Source of the DNA: an uncultured Clostridia bacterium
GTDB taxonomy: Bacteria > Bacillota > Clostridia > Christensenellales > Borkfalkiaceae
NCBI GenBank assembly: GCA_958419945.1
Contig: CATZIC010000003.1
Coordinates: 1 to 49,336, forward strand
Length of the DNA stretch: 49,336 bases
Reading direction: 5' to 3'
The notes beneath the pieces were generated by a model. It made no database searches, had not been told where the DNA came from, and worked only from the letters and a program-made list of their open reading frames with translations. A program made the translations under genes and the position numbers. Within the stretch, counting starts at the first letter, position 1, and each line of letters starts with the position of its first letter. Below, piece after piece: positions 23,322 through 30,868 of the stretch.

Positions 23322-23962
23322 TGAAAAACAATCCGAAAGATTTGGCTTTGGACGGACTTATCCGACAAAATCCTACTTTCAAACTGGTGCTTGGAACCTG
23401 TCCTACGTTAGCGCTTACCACAGCAGCCATTAACGGCGTTGGTATGGGGCTTGCGGTTACCTTCGTGTTGATGTGTTCCAACATGATTATTTCCTTACTG
23501 CGTAATATAATTCCGTCAAAAGTAAGGATACCTGCTTACATACTGATTATTGCGACCTTCGTTACAATCGTGAGAATGGTCTTAAACAAGTTCGTGCCCT
23601 CAATCGCTACGGCAATGGGCCCGTACCTGCCGCTTATAGTTGTAAACTGCATTATTTTGGGGCGTGCGGAAGCCTTTGCAAGCAAAAACCCCGTTTTAGA
23701 TTCCATTTTGGACGGTATTTTCATGGGGCTCGGCTTTATGATAGCGCTTACTTTAATGGGTATTTTCAGAGAAATCCTCGGTGCAGGAAGCATTTTCGGC
23801 CTGAAACTTTGGAATTTCAAGATAGAATTCTTCACTCACGCATCGGGCGCACTGTTTACCTATGCACTGTTTATAGCGTTATTTGTGTTTTTTAGCGGAT
23901 TATATTCCAAAAAATCCAAACAAAAAGCCCTTCTTGCGGATAAAAAGGAGGTAGAAGCATGA
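23321..23962 (+). CDS. rnfE: Rnf complex subunit RnfE
   Basis: The 213-residue membrane subunit has six predicted segments and is homologous to RnfA and NqrD. Family blocks are NPTFKLVLGTCPTLALTTAAINGVGMG (11-37), GPYLPLIVVNCIILGRAEAFA (about 99-119) and the FREILGAGSIFG loop. RnfA and RnfE form the inverted pair in the membrane that carries electrons and ions. The start overlaps the rnfG stop by one base, and its end overlaps rnfA by four (ATGA). Confidence 0.95.
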   Translation: MKNNPKDLALDGLIRQNPTFKLVLGTCPTLALTTAAINGVGMGLAVTFVLMCSNMIISLLRNIIPSKVRIPAYILIIATFVTIVRMVLNKFVPSIATAMGPYLPLIVVNCIILGRAEAFASKNPVLDSILDGIFMGLGFMIALTLMGIFREILGAGSIFGLKLWNFKIEFFTHASGALFTYALFIALFVFFSGLYSKKSKQKALLADKKEVEA

Positions 23963-24540
23963 ATTATCTGACTATTATCTTCACCGCAATGCTGTCGGCT
24001 AACTTCGTTCTCGTTAAGTTTTTGGGCATTTGTCCTTTTTTGGGCGTGTCAAAAAGCACGAAAAGCGCTTTCGGCATGGGCGTAGCGGTAACCTTCGTAA
24101 TGACGATTACGTGTCTTATTACTTATCCTATTTATACGCTTATTTTGGTTCCGCTCGGCGTCGAATATCTGGAAATTATAGTTTTCATATTCGTTATCGC
24201 TTCGCTGGTTCAGATTATCGAAATTATAATCAAAAAGATCTCCAAGCCATTATACAACGCTATGGGCGTGTATCTTCCGCTTATAACCACCAACTGTGCG
24301 GTTTTGGGCGTTGCGGAAATCTGTATTGCGGGGGATCTCGTGTTCGACCTTTTGGGTGCGGTTACTTACGGACTTTTCGGCGGCCTCGGCTTTACACTTG
24401 CCATGATTTTAATGAGCGGTATGCGCGAAAAGTTGGATACGTTAAGCGTGCCGAAGCCACTCGAAGGTTTTCCTATTTCCATGCTTTTGGCTTGCTTTAT
24501 GGCGATGGCGTTCAACGTTTTCGTCGGAATATCCTTTTAG
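23959..24540 (+). CDS. rnfA: Rnf complex subunit RnfA
   Basis: The 193-residue membrane subunit is the usual length for RnfA, with six predicted segments. Blocks include NFVLVKFLGICPFLGVSKS (15-33) and MGVYLPLITTNCAVLGVAE (about 101-119), both carrying the Cys residues linked to the intramembrane iron-sulfur site shared with RnfE. An AGGAGGTAGAAGC ribosome site lies inside the end of rnfE, so translation is coupled. Confidence 0.96.
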   Translation: MNYLTIIFTAMLSANFVLVKFLGICPFLGVSKSTKSAFGMGVAVTFVMTITCLITYPIYTLILVPLGVEYLEIIVFIFVIASLVQIIEIIIKKISKPLYNAMGVYLPLITTNCAVLGVAEICIAGDLVFDLLGAVTYGLFGGLGFTLAMILMSGMREKLDTLSVPKPLEGFPISMLLACFMAMAFNVFVGISF

Positions 24541-24552
24541 GGGGTGAAAATT

Positions 24553-25377
24553 ATGTTGTATATCTTAGCAAACGATCCCTCTAAAGTGGAACTTACAAGC
24601 GTGTTGATTGCGATAGGCATAATGCTTGTTATCGCTATAGTTTTCGGCTTCCTTATAATGGTGGTTTCCAAAAAATTTGCGGTGGAAACCGACGAGAGAG
24701 AGGAAACCGTGCTCGGATGTCTTGCCGGCGCCAACTGCGGCGGTTGCGGTAAGGCGGGCTGCGGCGCATTTGCACATTCCCTTTTGGAAAACAAGGCAAA
24801 CATCGACGACTGCGGCGTTACCGATAAAAAGAACAAGGAAAAAATTGCCGAAGTTTTAGGAATAGAATATTCCGGCGGAAGCACTTATAAATACGTGGTT
24901 TCCTGCAACGGCGGCGATAACGCCGTGGACAGAAACGATTACGTAGGAATAGGGGACTGCGTTCGTCAAAATATGACCGTCGGCGGCAAAAAACAGTGTA
25001 AAACCGCCTGTTTAGGTGCGGGAACTTGCGTAACTTTGTGTAAAAGCGACGCAATTAAGGTTGTCGGCGGCGTTGCCCGCATAGACCAAGACCTTTGCAT
25101 TGCCTGCGGTGCGTGCTATAAAAACTGCCCTAAATCGGTAATCGCAAAAATCGACGGATCGGCAAAAGTTTACGTTGCATGTTCCACAAAATGCAGGGGA
25201 AAAGAGGTTATGGACGCCTGCAAAATGGGTTGTATCGGTTGCGGCTTGTGCGCTAAGAACTGCCCCGAAGGCGCAATTAAGATGGTGAACAATCTTCCCG
25301 TTATAGACTACGAAAAATGCGTTGCATGTTTTGCCTGCGTGGAAAGATGCCCACGCAAGGTAATACACAAACTGTAA
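24553..25377 (+). CDS. rnfB: Rnf complex ferredoxin-like subunit RnfB
   Basis: RnfB accepts electrons from ferredoxin. This 274-residue protein has one N-terminal membrane segment and a four-Cys domain CLAGANCGGCGKAGC (about 56-70). C-terminal ferredoxin-type clusters follow, including CIACGACYKNCP, CIGCGLCAKNCP and CVACFACVERCP, so several [4Fe-4S] centres are expected. I use ATG 24553, seven bases after AGGGGGTG; an in-frame GTG at 24544 would lie inside that ribosome site. It is the last gene of the rnf run. I see no clear terminator in the 114 bases before the next gene. Confidence 0.95.
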   Translation: MLYILANDPSKVELTSVLIAIGIMLVIAIVFGFLIMVVSKKFAVETDEREETVLGCLAGANCGGCGKAGCGAFAHSLLENKANIDDCGVTDKKNKEKIAEVLGIEYSGGSTYKYVVSCNGGDNAVDRNDYVGIGDCVRQNMTVGGKKQCKTACLGAGTCVTLCKSDAIKVVGGVARIDQDLCIACGACYKNCPKSVIAKIDGSAKVYVACSTKCRGKEVMDACKMGCIGCGLCAKNCPEGAIKMVNNLPVIDYEKCVACFACVERCPRKVIHKL

Positions 25378-25491
25378 CGCTGCGTTTTTGAATTTTCGAA
25401 GGCTTGATTTTTGTAGTTTGACTTTTTGATTTCCGAAGAAATATTAACTAGAATTTGTTACTTTATATATAAAATATTCCACGGAGTGGTT

Positions 25492-26709
25492 ATGAAATTA
25501 GCACCAAAAATTATATCTTTACTGCTTGCGATTATCGTTACGTTTTCCTTAATTGCCTGTGAAGGTGAAACTACAACCGAATATATTAAAAACGACCTTG
25601 TCGCTTCGGCAAAAAATAGCGACTTAAGTTCCGGCGTGTTGTCTTTAAATATGGAAGGTACGGAATTCGGTTACGACGCTACCATAAAACTTAGCGGTAA
25701 CCAAAAGTTTGATTCCGATTTGTATTTTATGACCTACCATGTAAACGAGAACATTTCCGAACAAGAAAAAAAGGCGGCGGCTGTGTATCTTAGGGACGGC
25801 AACATTTACACGGTTTTCGTTGGCGGCGAAAAAACCTTTTCGCTTATTCCTATTTCCACAAGTAATTACGAACTGGAAATAAATAACCACCTTTTAAATA
25901 CGACCGACACCATCGGGCTACTATATAGCAAAACGGAATTTTACGGCGCTATAACGGAATTTTTGAACAATTTATTTCCCGTTTCGGACTCCTTTATTGA
26001 AAGGCTTGCGACCCTTCCCGACAATTTAATGGGACTACTTAAGAACGCTTACGCTTTAGGAAGCGGCGATGCGACCGAAGTTTATAACGGTTATAGACTA
26101 AGCGTCGACGTGGTTTCCACCATAAAAAAGTGTCTTCTTAAGTTTGTTGAAATTGGCAAGGCGATCGATAAAGACCCGTCGATAACCGTTGAAGGACTTT
26201 ATAATTCTACAGAATTTAACGATTTGTTTATGCCGATTTTGGTCGATACCGACGCAACCACCGCAAGAAGTCTTTTGGCTGCGATTAACGATTACCTTGC
26301 AAAAGAGAATTCCGAAATATCTTTTGACATTTTGGAAGCGATAGATAGCGAAAACGCCTACGATTATCTTAAGCGTTTTATAAACACCAAGGTGAAAGGG
26401 CTTACCATTGCTTCACTTCGCATAAAAGATTTAGCCGATATGTTTGGCGACAGTAACGCCTCTATGGAGCAGCGCTTTTCGGAAATCCGTACTACTGTTT
26501 TGGATGCCGTCAAACAGTTTACCGACGCTTTGAAAATAGTATATTTTTTCGATACCGATAAGGCTTTAACAAGAATTTCAATCGACTTTAACCTTAAAAA
26601 GGACAGCTTTATTGCCTCGGTTTTGGCTTACGAAAACACTCACGTTAAAATCGATTACCGCCCACAAGAGGTGGAAGAAGATCTTAAAATTATTCCGAAT
26701 TTGGCATAA
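25492..26709 (+). CDS. Lipoprotein of unknown function
   Basis: The 405-residue protein starts with MKLAPKIISLLLAIIVTFSLIAC, a lipoprotein signal with Cys at the end of SLIAC. The mature part is mixed alpha/beta with no repeat or motif I recognise. The C-terminal third (FFDTDKALTRISIDFNLKKDSFIASVLAYE) reads like a beta sheet of a LolA/LppX-like ligand-binding lipoprotein, but that is a guess. The ATG at 25492 is preceded by ACGGAGTGGTT. An earlier in-frame ATG at 25426 has no ribosome site and would spoil the signal. It lies 114 bases after rnfB on the same strand. Confidence 0.65.
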   Translation: MKLAPKIISLLLAIIVTFSLIACEGETTTEYIKNDLVASAKNSDLSSGVLSLNMEGTEFGYDATIKLSGNQKFDSDLYFMTYHVNENISEQEKKAAAVYLRDGNIYTVFVGGEKTFSLIPISTSNYELEINNHLLNTTDTIGLLYSKTEFYGAITEFLNNLFPVSDSFIERLATLPDNLMGLLKNAYALGSGDATEVYNGYRLSVDVVSTIKKCLLKFVEIGKAIDKDPSITVEGLYNSTEFNDLFMPILVDTDATTARSLLAAINDYLAKENSEISFDILEAIDSENAYDYLKRFINTKVKGLTIASLRIKDLADMFGDSNASMEQRFSEIRTTVLDAVKQFTDALKIVYFFDTDKALTRISIDFNLKKDSFIASVLAYENTHVKIDYRPQEVEEDLKIIPNLA

Positions 26710-26830
26710 TTAGATAAGTAATCAGGCTTTGCGTTAGCCGATCTATTTGGCGTGCATATATTACGTGTTACTATTTGGTATTCCTAATTAAATTGGTGTC
26801 GCAAAAATAACGTTGTGTTTGACAATTTTT

Positions 26831-26860
26831 AAAAAACCTCGCCTATAGGTCGGCTAACGC
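26831..26860 (-). repeat. 30-bp CTATAG element
   Basis: AACCTCGCCTATAGGTCGGC then TAACGC. It is followed 18 bases later by a terminator hairpin; the same pair recurs at 28344-28430. Confidence 0.75.
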
Positions 26861-26878
26861 ACTTTTTTAGTATATTGT

Positions 26879-26919
26879 GCACGAAAAAAAGAACCTTTTT
26901 TAGGTTCTTTTTTTCGTGC
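26879..26919 (+). terminator. 18-bp perfect terminator hairpin
   Basis: GCACGAAAAAAAGAACCT, loop TTTTT, and a perfect complement. It can end transcripts on either strand. It is almost the same hairpin as at 28390. Confidence 0.8.
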
Positions 26920-27000
26920 GTTTTTTAAAATAACAGTCTGTAATTTTAATCCAAAGATTTATAAAAAATCAAATAATACGCAAAAAAGCATGCAATTCAT

Positions 27001-27028
27001 AAAAGTATGGCTATAAGCCCATTATCGC
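27001..27028 (-). repeat. 30-bp CTATAG element
   Basis: AAAAGTATGGCTATAAGCCC then ATTATCGC, in minus orientation, in the 530-bp gap between lipoprotein genes. Confidence 0.75.
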
Positions 27029-27064
27029 TATATTTTTAAAGAATTACTCTGCAAAATTTTTCCA

Positions 27065-27103
27065 AAAAATAGCAACTCAACTAATAGTTTAGTTGCTATT
27101 TTT
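27065..27103 (+). terminator. Hairpin upstream of the tandem lipoproteins
   Basis: AAAAATAGCAACT and AGTTGCTATTTTT form a 13-bp perfect stem with a 13-base loop, ten bases before the next promoter. It would insulate that promoter from upstream transcription. Confidence 0.65.
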
Positions 27104-27112
27104 CAAAAAACG

Positions 27113-27142
27113 TTGACAGTCAGGATTTGTTAAATATATAAT
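27113..27142 (+). promoter_or_regulatory. Promoter of the tandem lipoprotein pair
   Basis: TTGACA (27113-27118), 18-base spacer, TATAAT (27137-27142). The leader of about 90 bases holds a GAGGAGG site at 27168-27174 and two tiny overlapping frames (see findings). Confidence 0.75.
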
Positions 27143-27241
27143 TTAAGTGCAGTATATGCAAATAATCGAGGAGGATGGACCAATGGGCAATTTTAGCGGT
27201 TAGTTGAATACTTTTATTTATCATTTATCAAGGAGGTAAAA

Positions 27242-27769
27242 ATGAAAAAGGTAAATATTATAACTTTGGGGATGGTACTACTTATGTTTTTTAGTGTTTG
27301 TTTGGGGTGTTCGGTTAAAAAATATAATGCCGAAATGTATTCAAAATCTAATGATTGGGTTAAGACTTCTTTTCTTGAGGATAAAAAGGTTCGTGGGGCG
27401 TATTACCCGAATCCCGATTACGTTGAAGGTTCCGACAATCCAACGGAAAAATATTACTATGACGAAGTATCACCGAAAAACAGGACGTTTATTATTGATA
27501 ATCAGGAAACTTACGATATGATTTTTAATGAAAATGCTTTGGCTGTGGACTTCGAAAACGAAATAGTGTATCTGTTTACTTTTGCGGACGTGTATCCTGC
27601 AAGGAACTATTATATTGACAGAATTTCTCTTGAAGAAGATAAAGTCGTCATATATTACAAATTCGAAGAAAGGAAAGGGAACGATTCAACCGCACCATTC
27701 CAAAGGTGCTTAATTGTAAAAATGAAGAAGCTAAACCTTTCAAAGGTGGAATTTATTAAACAAAGATAA
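27242..27769 (+). CDS. Lipoprotein, tandem paralogue 1, unknown
   Basis: The 175-residue protein has a lipoprotein signal ending SVCLGC. The mature part shares with the next gene the blocks GAYY-NPDYVEGSD, YYYDEVSPKNRTFIIDNQE and APFQR near the end. Roughly half of the residues agree between the two. No family name comes to mind. CAAGGAGGTAAAA precedes the ATG, a very strong ribosome site, so expression is probably high. The two genes are 15 bases apart and form one operon. Confidence 0.68.
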   Translation: MKKVNIITLGMVLLMFFSVCLGCSVKKYNAEMYSKSNDWVKTSFLEDKKVRGAYYPNPDYVEGSDNPTEKYYYDEVSPKNRTFIIDNQETYDMIFNENALAVDFENEIVYLFTFADVYPARNYYIDRISLEEDKVVIYYKFEERKGNDSTAPFQRCLIVKMKKLNLSKVEFIKQR

Positions 27770-27784
27770 AATGGAGGAAGAAAT

Positions 27785-28318
27785 ATGAAAAAAGCAAATA
27801 TTATAGCTTTGGCGGTAGTATTACTTATGTTTTTTAGTGTTTGTTTGGGGTGTTCGGTTAAAAAATACAACGCCGTGATATATTCAAATTCGGATGAATG
27901 GATTCAAACCTCTTTTCGTGAAAGCAACAAGGTGAAAGGGGCGTATTACAAAAATCCCGATTATGTCGAAGGTTCTGACGATTCAATTGAAAGATATTAC
28001 ACTGACGAAACGTCGCCGAAAGATAGAACCTTTATCGTTGATAATCAGGAGGAATTTGACAAAATATTTGTTAAAAATATCGATGAGTTAAAGGTTGATT
28101 TCAGCAAGCGAATGATAGTGGCGTATACTTTCAACTCTGTATATCATAGGAACAACAAACTTGTAAATTTTGTTTTGGAAGGCGATAAGTTAACAATTAC
28201 TTATGAAATGGAAAAGAGACCCGGTGTTGGTGATGCATCGATGCCATTTCAGCGTTGGTTTGTAGTTGTACTTGATAAACTTGACGTTAACTCTGTCGTG
28301 TTCGTGGAAAAAAAGTAA
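27785..28318 (+). CDS. Lipoprotein, tandem paralogue 2, unknown
   Basis: The 177-residue paralogue of the preceding lipoprotein carries the same signal and lipobox (LMFFSVCLGCSVKKYNA). Over the first 30 codons the two genes are almost identical in DNA, while the rest has diverged more, as after a recent duplication with partial gene conversion. AATGGAGGAAGAAAT precedes the ATG. The C-terminal MPFQRWFVVVLDKLDVNSVVF matches the paralogue's end. Function unknown. Confidence 0.68.
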   Translation: MKKANIIALAVVLLMFFSVCLGCSVKKYNAVIYSNSDEWIQTSFRESNKVKGAYYKNPDYVEGSDDSIERYYTDETSPKDRTFIVDNQEEFDKIFVKNIDELKVDFSKRMIVAYTFNSVYHRNNKLVNFVLEGDKLTITYEMEKRPGVGDASMPFQRWFVVVLDKLDVNSVVFVEKK

Positions 28319-28343
28319 AAGATAAATAAGAAAAAAATTCCGC

Positions 28344-28371
28344 AAAAATCCGCCTATAGGACGGTTATTGG
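28344..28371 (-). repeat. 30-bp CTATAG element
   Basis: AAAAATCCGCCTATAGGACG then GTTATTGG, 26 bases after the second lipoprotein and 19 bases before the hairpin at 28390. Confidence 0.75.
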
Positions 28372-28389
28372 AGATTTTTAATATATTTT

Positions 28390-28430
28390 GCACAAAAAAA
28401 AGAACCTTGCAAAGGTTCTTTTTTTCATGC
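28390..28430. terminator. Bidirectional terminator between lipoprotein and patatin genes
   Basis: GCACAAAAAAAAGAACCTT, loop GCA, and its complement with A and T runs on both sides. The genes on either side converge on it. Confidence 0.85.
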
Positions 28431-28445
28431 GTTTTTTACCTAATG

Positions 28446-29282
28446 TCAATCTTTCTTTGGCGGAATTTTCTTTGTTTTGTGTCGGGGGTGATTGTTGATT
28501 ACAGCTTTTATTTCGTCCATATGGTCTTTTACCGTTTCATAACCGATTTGGTACATTTCGCTAAAATTTTTAACGTCTGCCGAAGTATATTCGTCAAGTG
28601 GCAAAAAGACGGTGTAATCGGAATATGCCAGTTGTTTAAGCCTATCCGCTTCCTTTATGCCGTTTCCACGGTACAAAAGGTCTGCGTACCTTTTAATGTT
28701 GCGGTTAGAGGAATAGTTGTGTAGGGCGATACTTATAACCACGTCCGCACCAAGGCTTTTAACAACGTCCGACGGCACTGCGTTTACGTAGGCGCCGTCA
28801 ACGAGTTTTCTTCCCATTCTATGGACGGGTCTGAAAACCGGCGGAATGGCGCTTGAAGCGGAAAGGGCTTTACTTAGGCTGCCCGTTCCCATAACCACTT
28901 CATCGCCGGTATTTACGTCGCAGGCGACCGCACGAAGGGGAATAAGGGTGTCAGAAAAGGTCTTGTCGCCGAGTATTTTTTCCAAAGTGTTTTCAAGAGA
29001 GTCCTTTGATAAGGTCATTTTCAGAATATTGATTCTGTCCGAAAGGTTATATTCTTCAAGAATCTTAATCATTTGGTCGGTGGTGTAGTTAAGTGCGTAC
29101 ATTGCGCCGACTATGGAGCCTATGCTGGTGCCCGCAACTAAGTCGAAGCGTATGTTTTCCTCTTCGAAGGCTTTTAGCGCCCCGAGATGCGCCGCACCTT
29201 TAGCGCCGCCGCTTCCTAAGGCAAGCCCAAGCCTTATTCTTTTTTTAGAAAATATTCTTTTGAAGAAAGTTAACAATCCCAT
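28446..29282 (-). CDS. Patatin-like phospholipase (NTE/RssA type)
   Basis: The protein is a predicted serine lipid acyl hydrolase of 278 residues. It has the oxyanion-hole motif GSGGAKG (23-29), the nucleophile elbow GTSIG with S53, and the catalytic Asp in DGAYVNAVP (D162). Only a short basic N-terminal stretch precedes the domain, and no membrane segment is evident. The length fits bacterial RssA-like patatins, which act on phospholipids or lysophospholipids. A TTTACA-17-TATAAT promoter ends seven bases before the ATG, and there is no ribosome site, so this mRNA may be leaderless. Confidence 0.88.
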   Translation of the reverse strand: MGLLTFFKRIFSKKRIRLGLALGSGGAKGAAHLGALKAFEEENIRFDLVAGTSIGSIVGAMYALNYTTDQMIKILEEYNLSDRINILKMTLSKDSLENTLEKILGDKTFSDTLIPLRAVACDVNTGDEVVMGTGSLSKALSASSAIPPVFRPVHRMGRKLVDGAYVNAVPSDVVKSLGADVVISIALHNYSSNRNIKRYADLLYRGNGIKEADRLKQLAYSDYTVFLPLDEYTSADVKNFSEMYQIGYETVKDHMDEIKAVINNHPRHKTKKIPPKKD

Positions 29283-29288
29283 ACTACT

Positions 29289-29317
29289 ATTATACTTAAT
29301 AAATCGGCGTTTGTAAA
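29289..29317 (-). promoter_or_regulatory. Promoter of the patatin gene, abutting its start codon
   Basis: Read on the minus strand: TTTACA (29317-29312), 17 bases, TATAAT (29294-29289). The predicted transcript starts at or next to the A of the ATG. Confidence 0.6.
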
Positions 29318-29472
29318 CGCAATTTGCAAAATAACTCGAAAATGCGTGAAAATACGAGGATTTTTGCTATTCCCAAAAATAATGCCTATATTTTAGGCTG
29401 CAAAAATCATTATTTCAGTCTTGGCGTCATAAAATTTAAGTGTTTATTAGACATTTTCCATTTGTCAAAAAA

Positions 29473-29543
29473 TGTGGATAACTGTGGATAACTTTGCCGA
29501 GTTATCCACAAAACGAGTTTAAATCGCCCAAAATTGTGGATAA
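29473..29543 (+). promoter_or_regulatory. Cluster of four perfect DnaA boxes
   Basis: TGTGGATAA, the reverse of the DnaA box TTATCCACA, occurs at 29473-29481, 29483-29491 and 29535-29543. The forward form TTATCCACA is at 29502-29510. All four match the 9-mer exactly within 71 bases, between the divergent patatin and cwlD genes. The 100 bases to the left are A/T-rich. It could be part of a replication origin, a DnaA-titrating site, or a DnaA-regulated promoter for cwlD. No dnaA or dnaN gene is in this window. Confidence 0.8.
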
Positions 29544-29564
29544 CATCGGGCAAAAGGGGGAGCC

Positions 29565-30248
29565 TTGCGTAAAAATTTTCTGTTAGTATGTCTTGTTTTG
29601 GTTTTCAGCCTTTCGGCTGTTACCTATCTATCCGTAATGCCGAGAACTTACGCCTGCAAAAACGAAGATTTCGTGGTGGTAATAGACCCCGGACACGGCG
29701 GAGTTGACCCAGGTGTTATAGGAGTAAATTCCGGCAAAAAGGAATCCGACTTAAATTTATACCTGTCTAAATCTCTGTATCAATGTTTTTACGCCGACGG
29801 GGTAACCGCAGTAATGACGAGAACCGCCGATAACGGACTTTACGGAAGCTTAACGCAAGGTTTTAAAAACAGAGATTTAAAGCGGCGCGTGGAGATTGCA
29901 AAAGAGGTAAATGCGGATATTTTTATTTCCGTACATATGAATAAGTACAGCGATAAAAAAAGGCGTGGTGCGCAGGTATTTTACCGTGCGGGAAGTTCTG
30001 ACGGCAAAGCATTAGCTAAATCCATACAAGACCAGTTAAACGGACTTTCGGAATCCACACGTGAATGTTCGCCGTTAGCGGGGGATTATTACGTACTTAA
30101 TAATTCCGATTGCCCCGCAGTTATCGTTGAGTGCGGATTTTTATCTAACGCAGAAGACGAAAAGTTACTTTTATCCGAGGAATACAGGCAAAAGGTAGCG
30201 CATAGCATTTTTTACGGCGTAGTAAATTATTTGAACGGTAAAAAATAG
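29565..30248 (+). CDS. cwlD: N-acetylmuramoyl-L-alanine amidase, CwlD-like
   Basis: The enzyme cleaves peptide side chains from peptidoglycan; in spore formers CwlD helps make the cortex-specific muramic lactam. The 227-residue protein has an N-terminal signal/anchor (about 5-24), then an Amidase_3 domain. Its zinc ligands are in DPGHGG (H44), KESDLN (E59) and ISVHMN, and the catalytic Glu in VIVECGF. B. subtilis CwlD has a similar length. The start is TTG at 29565 after GGGGGAG. The stop TAG overlaps the first base of a repeat element. DnaA boxes end 21 bases upstream, which might tie expression to replication. Confidence 0.88.
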   Translation: MRKNFLLVCLVLVFSLSAVTYLSVMPRTYACKNEDFVVVIDPGHGGVDPGVIGVNSGKKESDLNLYLSKSLYQCFYADGVTAVMTRTADNGLYGSLTQGFKNRDLKRRVEIAKEVNADIFISVHMNKYSDKKRRGAQVFYRAGSSDGKALAKSIQDQLNGLSESTRECSPLAGDYYVLNNSDCPAVIVECGFLSNAEDEKLLLSEEYRQKVAHSIFYGVVNYLNGKK

Positions 30249-30275
30249 CGATAGCAGGCTTATAGCCTCACTTTT
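30248..30275 (+). repeat. 30-bp CTATAG element overlapping the cwlD stop
   Basis: GCGATAGCAGGCTTATAG then CCTCACTTTT; the last base of the cwlD TAG is its first base. Confidence 0.75.
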
Positions 30276-30334
30276 ATGGTAATAATTGCATAAAAAAATT
30301 GCAAGTTACAAACCATAGATTACGGAGGCTTAAT

Positions 30335-30868
30335 ATGAAAGAAACAGGAATTATAAGAAGAATAGACGAACTCGGAAGAGTCGTTATTCCAAAAGAAATC
30401 AGAAAGACTTTAAGAATCAACGAGGGCGACCCCTTGGAAATTTACACCGAAAGCGAAAAACTGCTACTTAAAAAGTTTTCGCCAATCGGCGCAATAGGGG
30501 GATATGCCAAAACTTTATGCGAAAGTTTGTACGAAAGTACTTCTATTCCCGTTATCATTTGCGATTCCGACACCGTTTTGGCGGTAAAGGGACAGGGGAC
30601 GAAGGAATTCGAAAAGCAGACTATATCCGAAGAACTTTTGCGTTTTTTGAAAAGCAGAAAAACCTTGATTTCGGATAAAAACAGTTTAGACAAAATAAAA
30701 ATTACCCCGACCGACGAAAGAAATTACGCCGTTCAGTTAATTATGCCGGTGCTTGCGCAAGGGGATTTAATCGGCGGACTTATAATGCTTTCCAAAGAGG
30801 CTGAAATCGACGCAAAAGTCATCTCGCTTGCATCATTTTGTATCGATTTTATGGCAAGGCAGGCATGA
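30335..30868 (+). CDS. spoVT: Stage V sporulation regulator SpoVT
   Basis: SpoVT is a DNA-binding regulator of forespore genes. The 177-residue protein equals the length of B. subtilis SpoVT. An AbrB-type swapped-hairpin domain fills residues 1-50 (MKETGIIRRIDELGRVVIPKEIRKTLRINEGDPLEIY by pattern), and a GAF-like domain follows from about 55 to the end. I use ATG 30335 because TACGGAGGCTTAAT precedes it; the longer in-frame start at 30299 adds 12 residues without a ribosome site. The order spoVT-yabM-yabN is the same as in B. subtilis. Its stop overlaps the next start (ATGA). Confidence 0.93.
   Translation: MKETGIIRRIDELGRVVIPKEIRKTLRINEGDPLEIYTESEKLLLKKFSPIGAIGGYAKTLCESLYESTSIPVIICDSDTVLAVKGQGTKEFEKQTISEELLRFLKSRKTLISDKNSLDKIKITPTDERNYAVQLIMPVLAQGDLIGGLIMLSKEAEIDAKVISLASFCIDFMARQA

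Noticed and set aside
29283..29564. Firm call of a replication origin
   Set aside because: The DnaA boxes are real, but no dnaA/dnaN, no clear unwinding element and no skew data are available, so only a candidate is reported.
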